NCBI GenBank assembly: GCA_963726135.1 | Contig: CAVSBE010000008.1 | Span: 1,426,001 to 1,490,000 of the forward strand | Source: Bog-473 sp963726135 | GTDB lineage: Bacteria; Actinomycetota; Acidimicrobiia; Acidimicrobiales; RAAP-2 | DNA length: 64,000 nt | Reading direction: 5' to 3' | In this document: in pieces, positions 18,034 through 27,172 of the stretch | How positions within the stretch are numbered: the stretch's first letter is position 1 | Layout: every line of letters begins with the position of its first letter | Position numbers and translations under genes: made by a program | Notes under the pieces: generated by a model | What the model saw: only the letters and a program-made list of their open reading frames with translations | What the model was told of the DNA's origin: nothing | Database searches by the model: none

Positions 18034-19495
18034 GACGCCACCACCGCGCGCAACCGGCGCGCATGGAGAGGGCTTCGGACACATGAGAGAACGTCACCAC
18101 TTCCTCCCCGGCCAGCGCGGCTATCGTGCGCGCCACCCGCGACACCTTGTGCAGGCCGCGGGCGCTGAGGGCGCCCGCGCGGAGCTTGGAGCCGAGGAGG
18201 TCGGCCGCGTCGGGCGACAGCTGCGGCTCGCGTTCGGGTCGCGCCAACCGGGCCCGTGCAGCGGCAACACGTGCGGCGGCGGCGGACGAGGCCTCGCCCG
18301 GAGCGCCCGCGAGGAGCTCGTCGGGATCCGGGCGGCTCAGCGGCACGACCAGGTCGAAGCGATCGAGCAAGGGAGCCGAGATGCGGCGCCGGTAGCGGGC
18401 GCGGGCGGCACTCGTGCACGCGCAGGCGCCTTCATAGATGCCCTCGCCACACGGGCACGGGTTCATGGCCGCAACGAGGAGGAAGGCGGCCGGGAAGGTG
18501 GCCGTCCCGCCCGCCCGGCTCACCCGGATGACCCCCTCCTCGAGCGGTTGGCGCAGTGCCTCGAGGGCGGCCACGGGGAACTCCCCGAGCTCGTCGAGGA
18601 AAAGGACTCCATGCGTGGCCAAGCTCACCTCACCCGGGCGCAGCGACCAGCTGCCGCCGCCGACCAGTGAGACCAGGGACGACTGATGATGCGGGGCACG
18701 GAAGGGAGGATGGTCGAGCAGACCACAGGTAGGTTGGGCGCAGCCCGCCGCCGAATGGACCCGCGTCACGGCCAACGCCTCCTCGGTCGTGAGGCGCGGG
18801 AGGAGTCCGGCCAGGCGCTCGGCGAGCATGGTCTTGCCCGAGCCCGGAGGCCCGATCATGAGGAGGTGGTGGCGACCGGCGGCCGCGACCTCGAGCGCCC
18901 GGCGACCGACCCCCTGGCCCCGCACGTCGGCGAGATCCGGCTCCTCGCGGGCACGATCAGGCACGGCTGGGACGGGAGCATCGGGCCAACGCGCCTGCCC
19001 GCGCAACACGCGGGTGAGCTCGGCCAGGGACACCGCGCCATGGACCGCGTGCCCGCGGACGAGCGTGGCTTCGCCTACATCGCACAGCGGCACCACCAGG
19101 CCGAGGGGCGCGGTCGCGTCGGCCAGCGCGATCATGCCCGGCACGTGACGCAGGAACCCGTTGAGCCCGAGCTCCCCACAGAACGCGAGGCCCTCCGTGC
19201 ACGAGGGGCCCAGCTCACCGGCGGCGACGAGGAGCCCGACGGCGATGGGCAGATCGAGCCCGGCGCCACCTTTGCGCAAGCCCGACGGCGCAAGGTTTAT
19301 GACCGTCCTGCGGAGCGGCCAGGCGAAACCGCTGGACAGCAGGGCCGCCCGGACCCGGTCACGCGCCTCTCGCACTGAGGCGTCCGGGAGCCCGACGATC
19401 GTGAATCCGGGCAGACCGTTGGACACGTGGACCTCGACCGAGACGGGTTGGCCCACGGCACCATGCAGCGTGGCGGAGGCGATGGAGGCAAGCAC
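18030..19495 (-). CDS. comM: ComM/YifB family Mg-chelatase-like AAA ATPase, 3'-end frameshift
   Basis: AAA+ helicase-like ATPase promoting branch migration of integrated transforming DNA. N-terminal ChlI domain (GLPGFTIVGLPD, RRTVINLAPSGLRKGG), Walker A GPPGSGKTMLAERL near residue 214, Walker B GVLFLDELGEF near 298, CPCGE zinc-like loop, and C-terminal helical domain to SHVSEALSMRA. Read literally the frame then runs about 800 bases into dprA. One missing base near 18054-18061 would give ...RLRAVVAS and a TGA at 18030 in GTGA overlap with dprA. GTG start at 19495; no clear Shine-Dalgarno. Confidence 0.88.
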
Positions 19496-19618
19496 GACGG
19501 AGAACTGTCGGTCCTATGCGATCCTCGCTGGCGTCCACTATCACCGGCTCGGTGCCACGTATCACGTGGAAGTGCTTCTGGGATCGCATCAGGGACGAGG
19601 CCTAACTGAGACAGATCT

Positions 19619-19660
19619 CCCCTGGGGTGGCACCCCTGGGGTGGAGTGGCACCCCTGGGG
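19619..19660. repeat. Three CCCCTGGGG near-palindromes in an intergenic region
   Basis: CCCCTGGGG occurs at 19619-19627, 19633-19641 and 19652-19660, separated by TGGCA and TGGAGTGGCA. Adjacent copies can fold (GGGGT...ACCCC). The cluster lies between the 5' end of comM and the 3' end of the VOC gene, at the edge of the accessory stretch. Role unknown. Confidence 0.6.
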
Positions 19661-19697
19661 AGTGAACCCTCAAGCTGGCCTGGATCAGGTGAACGAG

Positions 19698-20108
19698 TCA
19701 GCCTTCCGAGAGTCCGAGGGTCTCGATGTATAGCTCGACCTCGTTCCCGTCTGGATCGAGGACGTGCACGCTCTTGGCAAAGGTCCGGTCGGCCTCGTAG
19801 AGGAACTGTGTCCCTGAGGCATCGAGCAGGCTCCGCGCCTGGCGGAGCTCGTCGGCCGAACGACCGATCTTGAAGGCCACATGCGCCAGACCGATGGCGT
19901 TCTGGTCGGGTGATGATGCTGCATCTGGACTCAGCTCCATCAGGGCGAAGTCGTGGTGGTTTTCCGAGGTCCCAAATCTGAAGAATGTCATAGGCGGGTC
20001 CGGGATCCGAGAAATGGCCCGCATGCCCAACACGTCAGCGTAGAAGACCTCGGACCGCTCGAGGTCCCGGACTTTGAGCACAACGTGGCCGAGAGCCTGC
20101 ACGTGCAC
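19698..20108 (-). CDS. VOC (glyoxalase/extradiol dioxygenase-like) family protein
   Basis: 136 aa, one vicinal-oxygen-chelate module pair. Candidate metal ligands are His8 in LGHVVLKV, His76 in LAHVAFKI and Glu125 in GNEVELY, giving a 2-His-1-Glu site; His51/His52 lie where extradiol enzymes have a catalytic His. Likely acts on an aromatic or dicarbonyl compound. GTG at 20108 has AGGAA six to seven bases upstream. It follows a cupin gene in a short operon divergent from a MarR regulator. Confidence 0.82.
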   Translation of the reverse strand: MHVQALGHVVLKVRDLERSEVFYADVLGMRAISRIPDPPMTFFRFGTSENHHDFALMELSPDAASSPDQNAIGLAHVAFKIGRSADELRQARSLLDASGTQFLYEADRTFAKSVHVLDPDGNEVELYIETLGLSEG

Positions 20109-20136
20109 GGTGACTTCCTTTCGTTATGGACGCCGC

Positions 20137-20649
20137 TCAGCTTGCGCCCGCAAAGATGGAATCGCTGTCTTTGGGGCTCATTGGTGGCCCGATCGGTTTG
20201 AGGTCGTGAGAGGCGGCGATACGCGCCAGCTCGTCCATTGGAGGGAACGTCGGCTCGCTCGGAACGACACGCGCGGTCGCCGGCACGCTGAGATCGCGGA
20301 CGAGGTCACGGAAGCTGGTGTTGTCGTGCACGAGCAGGATCCGCGCCTCGCTGTCACCGACCACTCGGAACGCGTGTGGTACGCCACGCGGCATGGAGAC
20401 CCAGTGCCCGGCCCCGACGACGAGCTCATCGTCGCCACAGCGCACGACCATCTGGCCCTCGAGGATGTACCAGGTATCGTCGAGGTCTTCGTGGACGTGC
20501 AGCGGGGGCGCAGAACCAACCGGCAAGGTCATCTCGAGCACGATGGTGTCCATGCCCGGCGCGCAGCGATGCTCGACGACCAAGGTGTCGAGGAACCACC
20601 AGGCTTGGGCCTGCTCGCTGTCGGGAGAGTCAACGACCGCTGTGCTCAT
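20137..20649 (-). CDS. Cupin_2 family protein
   Basis: 170 aa. Metal-binding motif 1 PPLHVHEDLDDTWYILEG (His51, His53 and an acidic residue) and motif 2 PRGVPHAFRV (His92) are intact, typical of quercetinase-like small cupins. The tail DLSVPATARVVPSEPTFP is a common C-terminal element of this subfamily. AAGGAGGT seven bases upstream of ATG is a near-perfect Shine-Dalgarno. Twenty-eight bases separate it from the VOC gene. Likely controlled by the divergent MarR repressor. Confidence 0.85.
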   Translation of the reverse strand: MSTAVVDSPDSEQAQAWWFLDTLVVEHRCAPGMDTIVLEMTLPVGSAPPLHVHEDLDDTWYILEGQMVVRCGDDELVVGAGHWVSMPRGVPHAFRVVGDSEARILLVHDNTSFRDLVRDLSVPATARVVPSEPTFPPMDELARIAASHDLKPIGPPMSPKDSDSIFAGAS

Positions 20650-20695
20650 TTCGAACCTCCTTGGGTCTGATGATCGCGGTGACCATCTGGTCAGG

Positions 20696-20731
20696 TTGCC
20701 TTACTCTTATCGTATGGTAGACTGACTATCG
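20696..20731 (+). promoter_or_regulatory. Candidate promoter for a leaderless marR mRNA
   Basis: TTGCCT (20696-20701), 16-base spacer, TAGACT (20718-20723); the expected transcription start coincides with the GTG at 20731, and no Shine-Dalgarno precedes that GTG. The direct repeat TATCGTATGG/TATCGTGTCA and the imperfect GGTAG...CTATC dyad overlap the -10 region and could be a MarR operator. Confidence 0.35.
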
Positions 20732-21204
20732 TGTCAAGCGATCCCCTCGATGGCATCCCCTACGTGGGAGCCCTGATGCGAGTGACCTGGCAGTGGGTCC
20801 GTGACCAGATTTTCTCAGGAGTCATCGCGGCCGGCTATGACGACGTGACACCCGCCCACGTCGGATTGTTTCGCTATCCAGGCCTCAATGGGCAGCGGCC
20901 AACGGAGCTCGCCGACCAGATGGGCATTACCAAGCAGTCGATCAACGACCTATTGGTTCATCTCGAGCAGCACGGCTACCTGGTCCGTGAACCCGATCTT
21001 GTGGACAGGCGGGCCCGCGTCGTGCACCTCACCCCCAAAGGGCGGCGACTTGAGAAAACAGTCACACACCAATCCCGCGCGGCCGAAGTGCGGATCGCCG
21101 AGATACTCGGAGCTCGCCGGTTCGCGGATTTGCGCGAAGCCCTCGAGGAGTTGGCCGACGCCTTCTGTGAAAGCGAACTGAACGAGACGACCCAGGAGCG
21201 GTGA
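20731..21204 (+). CDS. MarR-family transcriptional regulator
   Basis: 157 aa winged-helix regulator. Helix-turn-helix RPTELADQMGITKQSINDLL (about residues 56-75), wing with LVREPDLVDRRARVVHLTPKG (84-104) containing the conserved DxRxR motif, and long dimerisation helices at both ends. Usually a repressor released by phenolic or oxidised ligands. Transcribed divergently from the cupin-VOC operon across 81 bases, the classic arrangement for control of both. GTG start, possibly leaderless. Confidence 0.88.
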   Translation: MSSDPLDGIPYVGALMRVTWQWVRDQIFSGVIAAGYDDVTPAHVGLFRYPGLNGQRPTELADQMGITKQSINDLLVHLEQHGYLVREPDLVDRRARVVHLTPKGRRLEKTVTHQSRAAEVRIAEILGARRFADLREALEELADAFCESELNETTQER

Positions 21205-21424
21205 CCGAGACTTCGGACACTGGCTCGTTGCTGCCGACCCACCGCGTTCGCAGCACTGTCGAAGCCTGACGATCGCCCACACCCGGTTCGGGTTGGTGTC
21301 CCTACCGGCATGTTCGGACCTGGGCTGAGAGGACTGAGCATTGGCGGTCACGGGTAGGGACTCTGTGGGACTTGTCGGACCTGCCCGAGTACGCCGGGAC
21401 GTGGACAAGAGGTTCCACCATCTA

Positions 21425-21886
21425 TCACTGCCCAGATAGCCAGCCCAACTCCTCGAGGGTCGCTTGGGCGACTGTACCGAGCTCGATGGTTCCCAAGTCT
21501 TCGAGTCGGAACCAACCCAATTCGATTGTCTCATCGCCATCCGTGCGCTCTACTCCACCAGAAACCCGAGCTTCATAGACGACTGTCACGTAGGCAGTCT
21601 GGTCGCCGTTCGGATATGTCACTCGAAATCTGGGACCTCCCAGCGCCGTGACCAGACCGGTCAGCTCGACCAGCAGTCCCGTTTCCTCCTCCGTCTCCCG
21701 AACAGCCGCCTCGTCGGGTCGTTCATCGACCTCTACGGCACCGCCGATGAGCCCCCAGAGGCCGGAATCTGCATGCCGGACCAGCATGAGGCGACCGACA
21801 TCGTCCTTGACCAGCACACTCACCGAGGGCAGGAGGAGCAAATCCGATCCGATCAGTTCTCGAAGTCGTCTGACGTGATCGGACAT
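21425..21886 (-). CDS. Nudix hydrolase
   Basis: 153 aa. Intact Nudix box from about residues 49-71 (GGAVEVDERPDEAAV then RETEEETGLL) with the Mg-binding REXXEE core. Substrate could be a nucleotide or other diphosphate-linked molecule; the preceding LMLVRHADSGLWGLIGG resembles nucleotide-sanitising MutT/ADP-ribose types. ATG at 21886 was chosen because the protein then begins MSDHVRRLRELIG; an upstream ATG at 21925 is also in frame. Divergent from the YihY gene. Confidence 0.88.
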   Translation of the reverse strand: MSDHVRRLRELIGSDLLLLPSVSVLVKDDVGRLMLVRHADSGLWGLIGGAVEVDERPDEAAVRETEEETGLLVELTGLVTALGGPRFRVTYPNGDQTAYVTVVYEARVSGGVERTDGDETIELGWFRLEDLGTIELGTVAQATLEELGWLSGQ

Positions 21887-21995
21887 GGCCACGACCAAAC
21901 CGTACGAGATGCCGAAACCGCTCACCGACGGAGTTCACTCGGTATGCCCCGAGATCAATGGGAAATTTGTGGCGAACGCAAACGCCCAACTTCAA

Positions 21996-22964
21996 ATGGG
22001 TCAAGAATGCGGCATGCCCACATTCGACGATCCGGGTGGAGATCCGCTTGACCGGGCAGCACAATCAGCACTGAGCAGCCCCCCGCGAGACCCGACAACT
22101 ATCGACCAGACCCCCGGCAAGTTGGACCGTTTGCGGGCGAAGGCGCAGCGCACTTGGTCCGACATCGAAGCCCGCCGCTCTGACTCAGCATCTATTGATT
22201 CGGCCTTCGAGGCGGTTGAACGCGACGCACAGACGGGAGGGGGTGTACTTGCCGCGGCGGTCGCCTTTCGGCTCTTCATGTTCCTCGTGCCCTATGCCTT
22301 TGTGATGGTGACAGGCTTCGGGCTGGCGGCGACGGGCGTCGGCCAAAACCCGAAAGATGCCGCTCGCGCAGCTGGCATCGGCGGCCTTCTGGCGAGTGCG
22401 GTGCGCAGCGCCAGCAGCATGTCCCTGGCAAACCGAATCTTGGCGCTCTTGCTCGGAGGGGTCGCGTTGGCCTTCACGGCTCGCTCCCTCGTCGGAGTGC
22501 TTTGGATCGTCCACAGATTGATCTGGGGGGTCCAACCCTCGAGGAAGCCAACGCCGTGGGCCGCACTCATCCTTATTGGATTCACGACCGCACTCTTCGG
22601 ACTGGTTGATCTGGCCGCCTGGATGGGATCGCAATCAATATCACTTCGAGTGGTTGCCCTTTTCCTGACCATCATAGTCTCGGGCGCTGCATGGTTCCTG
22701 GCATCGTTGTGGCTGCCGCGGGACGATTCCACTTGGACCGCGGTCCTCCCTGGTGCCGTCGTCGTCGGTCTTGGTGTGGGGCTTCTCCACCTGCTGACGA
22801 TCAGTTACGTTGCGCACGTGGTGTCGAGAAAATCCTCCCTCTACGGTTCGATCGGAATCGCCTTGGCACTGTTGCTCTGGACGTACTTTGCTGGAAGATT
22901 GCTGACCGCCTCCATTGCGGCCAACGCGTCCCTCTGGAAGCGTCGAAACGTTGAACGGGCGTGA
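21996..22964 (+). CDS. YihY/BrkB family inner-membrane protein
   Basis: About 322 aa, six hydrophobic helices: AAAVAFRLFMFLVPYAFVMV, a segment near GIGGLLASAV, ILALLLGGVALAF, PWAALILIGFTTALFGL, VVALFLTIIVSGAAWFLASL and a long C-terminal pair ending WTYFAGRLLTASIAANASL. The Asp/Arg-rich N-terminal 85 residues are cytoplasmic. Family function remains unsettled. The start is uncertain (ATG 21996 or 22014, or further upstream in the same open frame); no strong Shine-Dalgarno is seen. Confidence 0.82.
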   Translation: MGQECGMPTFDDPGGDPLDRAAQSALSSPPRDPTTIDQTPGKLDRLRAKAQRTWSDIEARRSDSASIDSAFEAVERDAQTGGGVLAAAVAFRLFMFLVPYAFVMVTGFGLAATGVGQNPKDAARAAGIGGLLASAVRSASSMSLANRILALLLGGVALAFTARSLVGVLWIVHRLIWGVQPSRKPTPWAALILIGFTTALFGLVDLAAWMGSQSISLRVVALFLTIIVSGAAWFLASLWLPRDDSTWTAVLPGAVVVGLGVGLLHLLTISYVAHVVSRKSSLYGSIGIALALLLWTYFAGRLLTASIAANASLWKRRNVERA

Positions 22965-23786
22965 GTGATGATTGGGTGCTGAGGCTCAAGAAGCTCACGG
23001 ACTGCGCACCAGCTTCATGGCCACAACGACGGGAGCCACGATCCAGTCTTGATGATCATCGGTCGGCAGGCCACGTTGTCCCGGAGGTCGGCAACGAACG
23101 ACTCAAGCGAGACCTGCGACGAATGACGCACAAATTGAATCAGCTGACTGCGCCAGGTAGCGGAGCATCCCGGTTCGCCGCACCGAAATGCTCTTTCACT
23201 GTTCTACGAGTCGCGCGTCCGAGGGGTTCTGGGCGACTCCGGAGGCTGGTCCGCACTAAGTGTCAGCGTCGCACCGGCCGACGGTGGCATTGCCAAGGTT
23301 TTCGAACACCCGCCAGTTGTCCGAGCTGCCTGGTTGGACCGGGACTGATGACGTCGCGGTTCCAGTTCGACGGGGTCGCTTCGCGCGCGCATCACTTGCG
23401 GCTCGGCATGATCACGGAACTGTCACGCACGGATGGAACCTGCCATCGGTTCGTAACGCTGCTCGCAGCTGGACCACAGTTTGCCCGCTTAGGTTTCTTC
23501 ATAGCGAAACGGCCGGCGCCCTGCCCCCCTATCCCCCCCGGAGGCGGCGCCGGTCGAATCGCGTCTGAAAAAACTGTGGAAACCGATTGCGGCGAGCGTC
23601 CGCACTTTCGGATCGTCAGGACGGTGAGGACCTGCCCCATGCCGGCACCTTGGGGCCACTCCAACTGCTTACGTCCTGGCTGGCCGTATTGATGCAGCAG
23701 TGCGTCGAGCCTCTGGCGAACTGACTCCGTTGTCGATCCATACGCAAGCAGCAGCAGTCAGGAGCTCTTATCGAGCTCCTTTCGGC
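22965..23786. other. Gene-less stretch
   Basis: About 820 bases between the YihY gene and the reductase gene. An open frame of 243 codons spans most of it on the plus strand but has no domain, poor composition and no ribosome-binding site. Short coding-like snatches appear on the minus strand near 23000-23150, interrupted by stops, which could be decayed gene remains. Apart from the hairpin at 23760-23780 nothing can be assigned. Confidence 0.6.
23760..23780. terminator. Hairpin downstream of the reductase gene
   Basis: AGGAGCTC / GAGCTCCT, perfect 8-bp stem with 5-base loop TTATC, starting seven bases beyond the stop of the minus-strand reductase gene. On the plus strand it is followed by TTC. 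A plausible factor-independent terminator without a long U-tract. Confidence 0.45.
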
Positions 23787-24329
23787 TCATAGACGGTAAT
23801 GGAGATATACAACGCCGCTGCGAAAGCGGCGCTCGTCCAACAGCTCGAGCTCGGCATGAACGCCGCCGGGCAGGGCGCGCTTGCCACCGCCCACGAGGAC
23901 CGGCCCGAGGAAGAGATGGCACTCGTCGACCAACCCCTCGGCGACCGCCTGGCCAGCGAGCTCCGCCCCGCCGATCGAGATGTCGGATCGCGAGCTCTCC
24001 TTCAGCCGCCCGATCGCCGCGGCGTCGAACTCGCGCTCGATTCGGGTTCTCTCGCTGGAAACCGTGTGAAGCGTCCGGGAGTAGACAACCTTCTCGGCCG
24101 CCCGCCAGATCTCCGCGTAGTCCCGGTACACCGCCGCATGATCGCCGGTCTCCCACCAGACCATCGTCTCGTACATCCGCCGCCCGTACAGGTGGGTGCC
24201 CCAGGGCCGCGCAAGGTCGTTTACGAAGGCGTGCACCTCCTCATCCGGCGCCGCCCAGTCGAATTTGCCCTGCCCGTCCTCGACGTAGCCGTCGAGCGAC
24301 GCAATCGCCAAATAGGTCAGGCTGGCCAT
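23787..24329 (-). CDS. Dihydrofolate reductase-like (RibD C-terminal domain) protein
   Basis: 180 aa of the DHFR/RibD-C fold: SLDGYVEDGQGKFDWAAPDE near the N-terminus, GRRMYETMVWWE (about 49-60), VVYSRTL, DISIGGAELAGQAVAEGLVDE (nucleotide binding) and LFLGPVLVGGGKRALP. Such stand-alone proteins are NADPH-dependent reductases of unclear substrate and are common in actinobacteria. Start ATG 24329 has GGAGGAGGT seven bases upstream. A hairpin follows its stop. Confidence 0.87.
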   Translation of the reverse strand: MASLTYLAIASLDGYVEDGQGKFDWAAPDEEVHAFVNDLARPWGTHLYGRRMYETMVWWETGDHAAVYRDYAEIWRAAEKVVYSRTLHTVSSERTRIEREFDAAAIGRLKESSRSDISIGGAELAGQAVAEGLVDECHLFLGPVLVGGGKRALPGGVHAELELLDERRFRSGVVYLHYRL

Positions 24330-24493
24330 CTTGAAACCTCCTCCCGCGCTACTTGCGGAACGCGAGTCCGATCCTCGTCAGCGGTATCAGGCTGGGGCGA
24401 GAGGAACTGTCCGATACGAGCTGCTCTGGTCTCGGCGCTTGCCACGAGAGGACGTTACCGACCTGGTGCCCCCTACGCCGGGCTGGGGTCCCA

Positions 24494-24721
24494 CTAAGTA
24501 CTCACTTGAGGACGTACCCATGCCGCTCGCCACTGGCATCCGTCCTGTTTCAAGTCGTCCAACCACTCGAACTCAACCGAGCTACCCGGTATCAGATCTC
24601 GATAGCCGTCGATGCCTGTGATGTTCGAGAAGTGAACGAAACCGACACCCGGTCGATCGGGAGCCGTGATTGCGCCCCACCCCTCCTCGTCGTGCCAGAA
24701 AGCGACGGTCGCAAGCGCCAT
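24494..24721 (-). CDS. Small divergent cold-shock-domain protein
   Basis: 75 aa. Aligns by eye with the cold-shock beta-barrel: TVAFWHDEEGWGAITAP where Csp has VKWFNxEKGFGFI, then GVGFVHFSNI (RNP2-like VHFS) and SSVEFEW near the end. The RNP1 KGFGFI aromatic pair is reduced to GWGAI, so nucleic-acid affinity may differ. ATG at 24721 starts right at the fold; an upstream ATG at 24778 is in frame. An RNA chaperone or antiterminator role is inferred from the fold only. Confidence 0.68.
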   Translation of the reverse strand: MALATVAFWHDEEGWGAITAPDRPGVGFVHFSNITGIDGYRDLIPGSSVEFEWLDDLKQDGCQWRAAWVRPQVST

Positions 24722-24940
24722 GAGAAGAATTGTATTGCTCTCCCCACAGGTGCCCACTTCGCCGGGATTGGGTATCACGCGACAGGTCCGAGCGAATCCA
24801 TCTGAACGTTGATCGCGAAGTGTCCGATATCGTCAGAACACAGCGCACACACCGCCTGGATTGATCGGTGACTAGGTCGTTTGCAAGACGATCTCCAGCC
24901 AGTGGCCAGTGATGAGCCCATCGTGAGGTAGGAGGATGAG

Positions 24941-25870
24941 ATGACGGGAACAGACTCACGAGCGGTGCGCTTCGACCGATATGGCGGCAGGAACGTTCTC
25001 TACGTTGCTGACGTGCCGATGCCGAAACCTGCATCCGATGAGGTTGTCGTGGCGGTCAAGGCGGCCGGCATCAATCCGGGGGAGACTGCAATCCGATCCG
25101 GCGCGCTGCACGATCGATTCCCGGCCACCTTTCCTTCGGGGGAAGGGAGCGACCTCGCCGGACTCGTAGTCACCCTCGGTGACGATGTGAGGGACTTCGC
25201 TGTCGGGGACGCCGTACTGGGCTTCTCGTGGCGCAGGTCGAGTCACGCCACCCACGTCGCCGTTCCGACGTCACAGCTGATCCGCAAACCCCCAGAGCTG
25301 CGTTGGGAAGTCGCGGGCAGTCTGTACGTCGTTGGATGCACTGCCTATGCAGCGGTTCGTGCTGTCGATGTCAAAGAGGGAGACACGGTCGCCGTATCGG
25401 CGGCGGCAGGAGGGGTCGGGACCGTCGTCGTGCAGCTCCTGGGCCTCCGGGGTGCGCATGTCCTCGCTATTGCTTCGCCCTCGAACGCCGACTGGCTCCG
25501 GTCCCATGGCGCGGTGCCCATCCCTTATGGTGACGGTCTGGCCGAGCGCCTGCCGGTGGCCGCGGAAAGGATCGACGCCTTCATCGATCTCTTTGGTCCC
25601 GAGTACGTCGAGCTTGCCCTCCAACTCGGCATCCCCCGTGATCGCATCGAGACAATCGCCGCATTCGAAAGAGCCCAAGAGCTCGGAGTCAAGGCGGACG
25701 GTAGCGTCACCGCATCAACTCCAGAAGTTCTCACCGAAATGGCTGAACTTGTGGCGTCGGGAGCGATCGAGGTTCCAATCGCGGCGACGTATCCGCTCGA
25801 ACGGGTGGCCGATGCTTTCGAAGAACTCGAACATCGCCACACCCGAGGGAAGATCGTTCTCATCCCTTAA
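24941..25870 (+). CDS. NADPH:quinone oxidoreductase-like MDR protein
   Basis: 309-aa medium-chain dehydrogenase/reductase lacking the zinc-binding cysteines, hence the quinone reductase/enoyl reductase branch. GroES-like domain residues 1-120 (KAAGINPGETAIRSG) and Rossmann domain with AAAGGVG at 154-160; the C-terminus ends GKIVLIP as in related quinone reductases. GGAGG lies five bases upstream of ATG. Stand-alone gene in the accessory stretch; substrate unknown. Confidence 0.88.
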   Translation: MTGTDSRAVRFDRYGGRNVLYVADVPMPKPASDEVVVAVKAAGINPGETAIRSGALHDRFPATFPSGEGSDLAGLVVTLGDDVRDFAVGDAVLGFSWRRSSHATHVAVPTSQLIRKPPELRWEVAGSLYVVGCTAYAAVRAVDVKEGDTVAVSAAAGGVGTVVVQLLGLRGAHVLAIASPSNADWLRSHGAVPIPYGDGLAERLPVAAERIDAFIDLFGPEYVELALQLGIPRDRIETIAAFERAQELGVKADGSVTASTPEVLTEMAELVASGAIEVPIAATYPLERVADAFEELEHRHTRGKIVLIP

Positions 25871-26056
25871 CGTGAGGCACGACGATCATGAATCTGCAGT
25901 CCCGCTACCACCCCCGATAGCCGCCGTGGGTGCCCTGTTCGCCGGCGTGGGGTCCCACCCGGTTTCCTCCTCCTGTGCCGCAAGGAGTGTAAGCCTTGGG
26001 GACGGACGCCATGCTCGCAAGGTCGAATGGCGGCATGACACTCATCGAGGTCAACT

Positions 26057-26926
26057 ATGCACCTGTCACCTGGCGATCACACTCTCACCCTCGCCGATGG
26101 TCGTACCGTCGGATACGCCGTCTTTGGTGACCCTGGCGGTCGGCCGGTGCTCAATTGCCACGGTGGACTCGTCAGCGGTCACGACATAAGTCCTGCGGAC
26201 CGGGTTGCTCGAGAATTGGGACTGTGTGTCGTCTCCCCCGACAGACCCGGCATCAACCGCACCGATCGACTCCCGGGCCACGGATCGCTGCCGTGGGTCC
26301 GAGCGGACCTCGTGCCGCTCCTCGATTACTTGGAATTAGGTCCGATTGGGGTCATGGGCTGGTCTGAAGGTGGGCAATACGCGCTGGCCGCCGCATTCGC
26401 GCTCCCAGAAAGAGTTACCGGGTGTGCCGTTATTGCTGGCTGTCCGCCGCTCGATGATCCAGCCACCTTCAAGCAACTCAACGGGCTCGATCACGTATTC
26501 GCGGGTCTTGCTCGAAGGGCACCAATAGCGCTTCGGTGCATTGGGACCTGCATTCGGTTTCTCTCGAAGTACCTTCCCAGAGCACTCTTGAAGACCTCAA
26601 TGCGCGGGCAACCACACGCTGAAGCAAAAGCGGTCAGAGAGCAGGGTCGCTGGTTACCCAGGATCATGGGTGAAGGAGCTGCCAATCCCCGCGGCGTCGT
26701 CGACGAATATCTCGCCATCGTTGCTCCATGGGGATTCCGTCCAGAGGACGTGACGACACCGGTTTGCATCTATCAAGGTGCCGCCGACACCTTGGTGCCG
26801 GAGGAATGGGGGCGGATGCTGGCGAAGCGGATACCCAATGCCTCCATTGCTCTCTACCCCGGCGAGGGACACTTCATCTCTCTTACTCGGCGACGTGAAG
26901 TCTTGGAGTGGCTCGCTGGCACTTGA
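26057..26926 (+). CDS. Alpha/beta hydrolase
   Basis: 289 aa. Triad residues visible: nucleophile Ser103 in GWSEGG, Asp near 244 in GAADTLVP and His near 271 in GEGHF; oxyanion region NCHGGLVSG at about 33-41. Closest in style to proline-iminopeptidase/haloperoxidase-like esterases of actinobacteria. Substrate not predictable. No strong Shine-Dalgarno before ATG 26057. Confidence 0.85.
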   Translation: MHLSPGDHTLTLADGRTVGYAVFGDPGGRPVLNCHGGLVSGHDISPADRVARELGLCVVSPDRPGINRTDRLPGHGSLPWVRADLVPLLDYLELGPIGVMGWSEGGQYALAAAFALPERVTGCAVIAGCPPLDDPATFKQLNGLDHVFAGLARRAPIALRCIGTCIRFLSKYLPRALLKTSMRGQPHAEAKAVREQGRWLPRIMGEGAANPRGVVDEYLAIVAPWGFRPEDVTTPVCIYQGAADTLVPEEWGRMLAKRIPNASIALYPGEGHFISLTRRREVLEWLAGT

Positions 26927-26966
26927 CACGCAGAATGACACGTGACTGTCCCGGTACGCCGGGAGG

Positions 26967-27131
26967 GTGGGACACTTCCACGTCCCCGATCCACAGGTTT
27001 TCTGCACGACCGAGGTGTACGCCGACAACGCGGCCTTCATGGCCGCCACCCCGCCAATATTCGCCGAGCTGATCGTCCGGTCCGCCTTCATGATCGGCGA
27101 GCCTCTGATGGCGAAGGGCCTCGAACGGTGA
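26967..27131 (+). pseudogene. Possible gene fragment (ABM/monooxygenase-like tail)
   Basis: A 54-codon frame from GTG 26967 reads coding-like: VGHFHVPDPQVFCTTEVYAD then NAAFMAATPPIFAELIV. The EVYADNAAFMAATPPIF segment recalls the C-terminal part of antibiotic-biosynthesis-monooxygenase proteins, but the domain start is absent. Could be a decayed remnant or a very small gene; low certainty. Confidence 0.25.
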
Positions 27132-27172
27132 TATCCCTGGACGCAGTCGACAGAGCCGGCGCGGAACCCGCC

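Noticed and set aside
19514..19603. 29-codon plus-strand open frame beginning MRSSLASTITG
   Set aside because: Very short, no ribosome-binding site, and overlaps the upstream region of comM; cannot be supported.
22961..23692. 243-codon plus-strand open frame after the YihY gene
   Set aside because: No ribosome-binding site, no family resemblance, and low-information composition.
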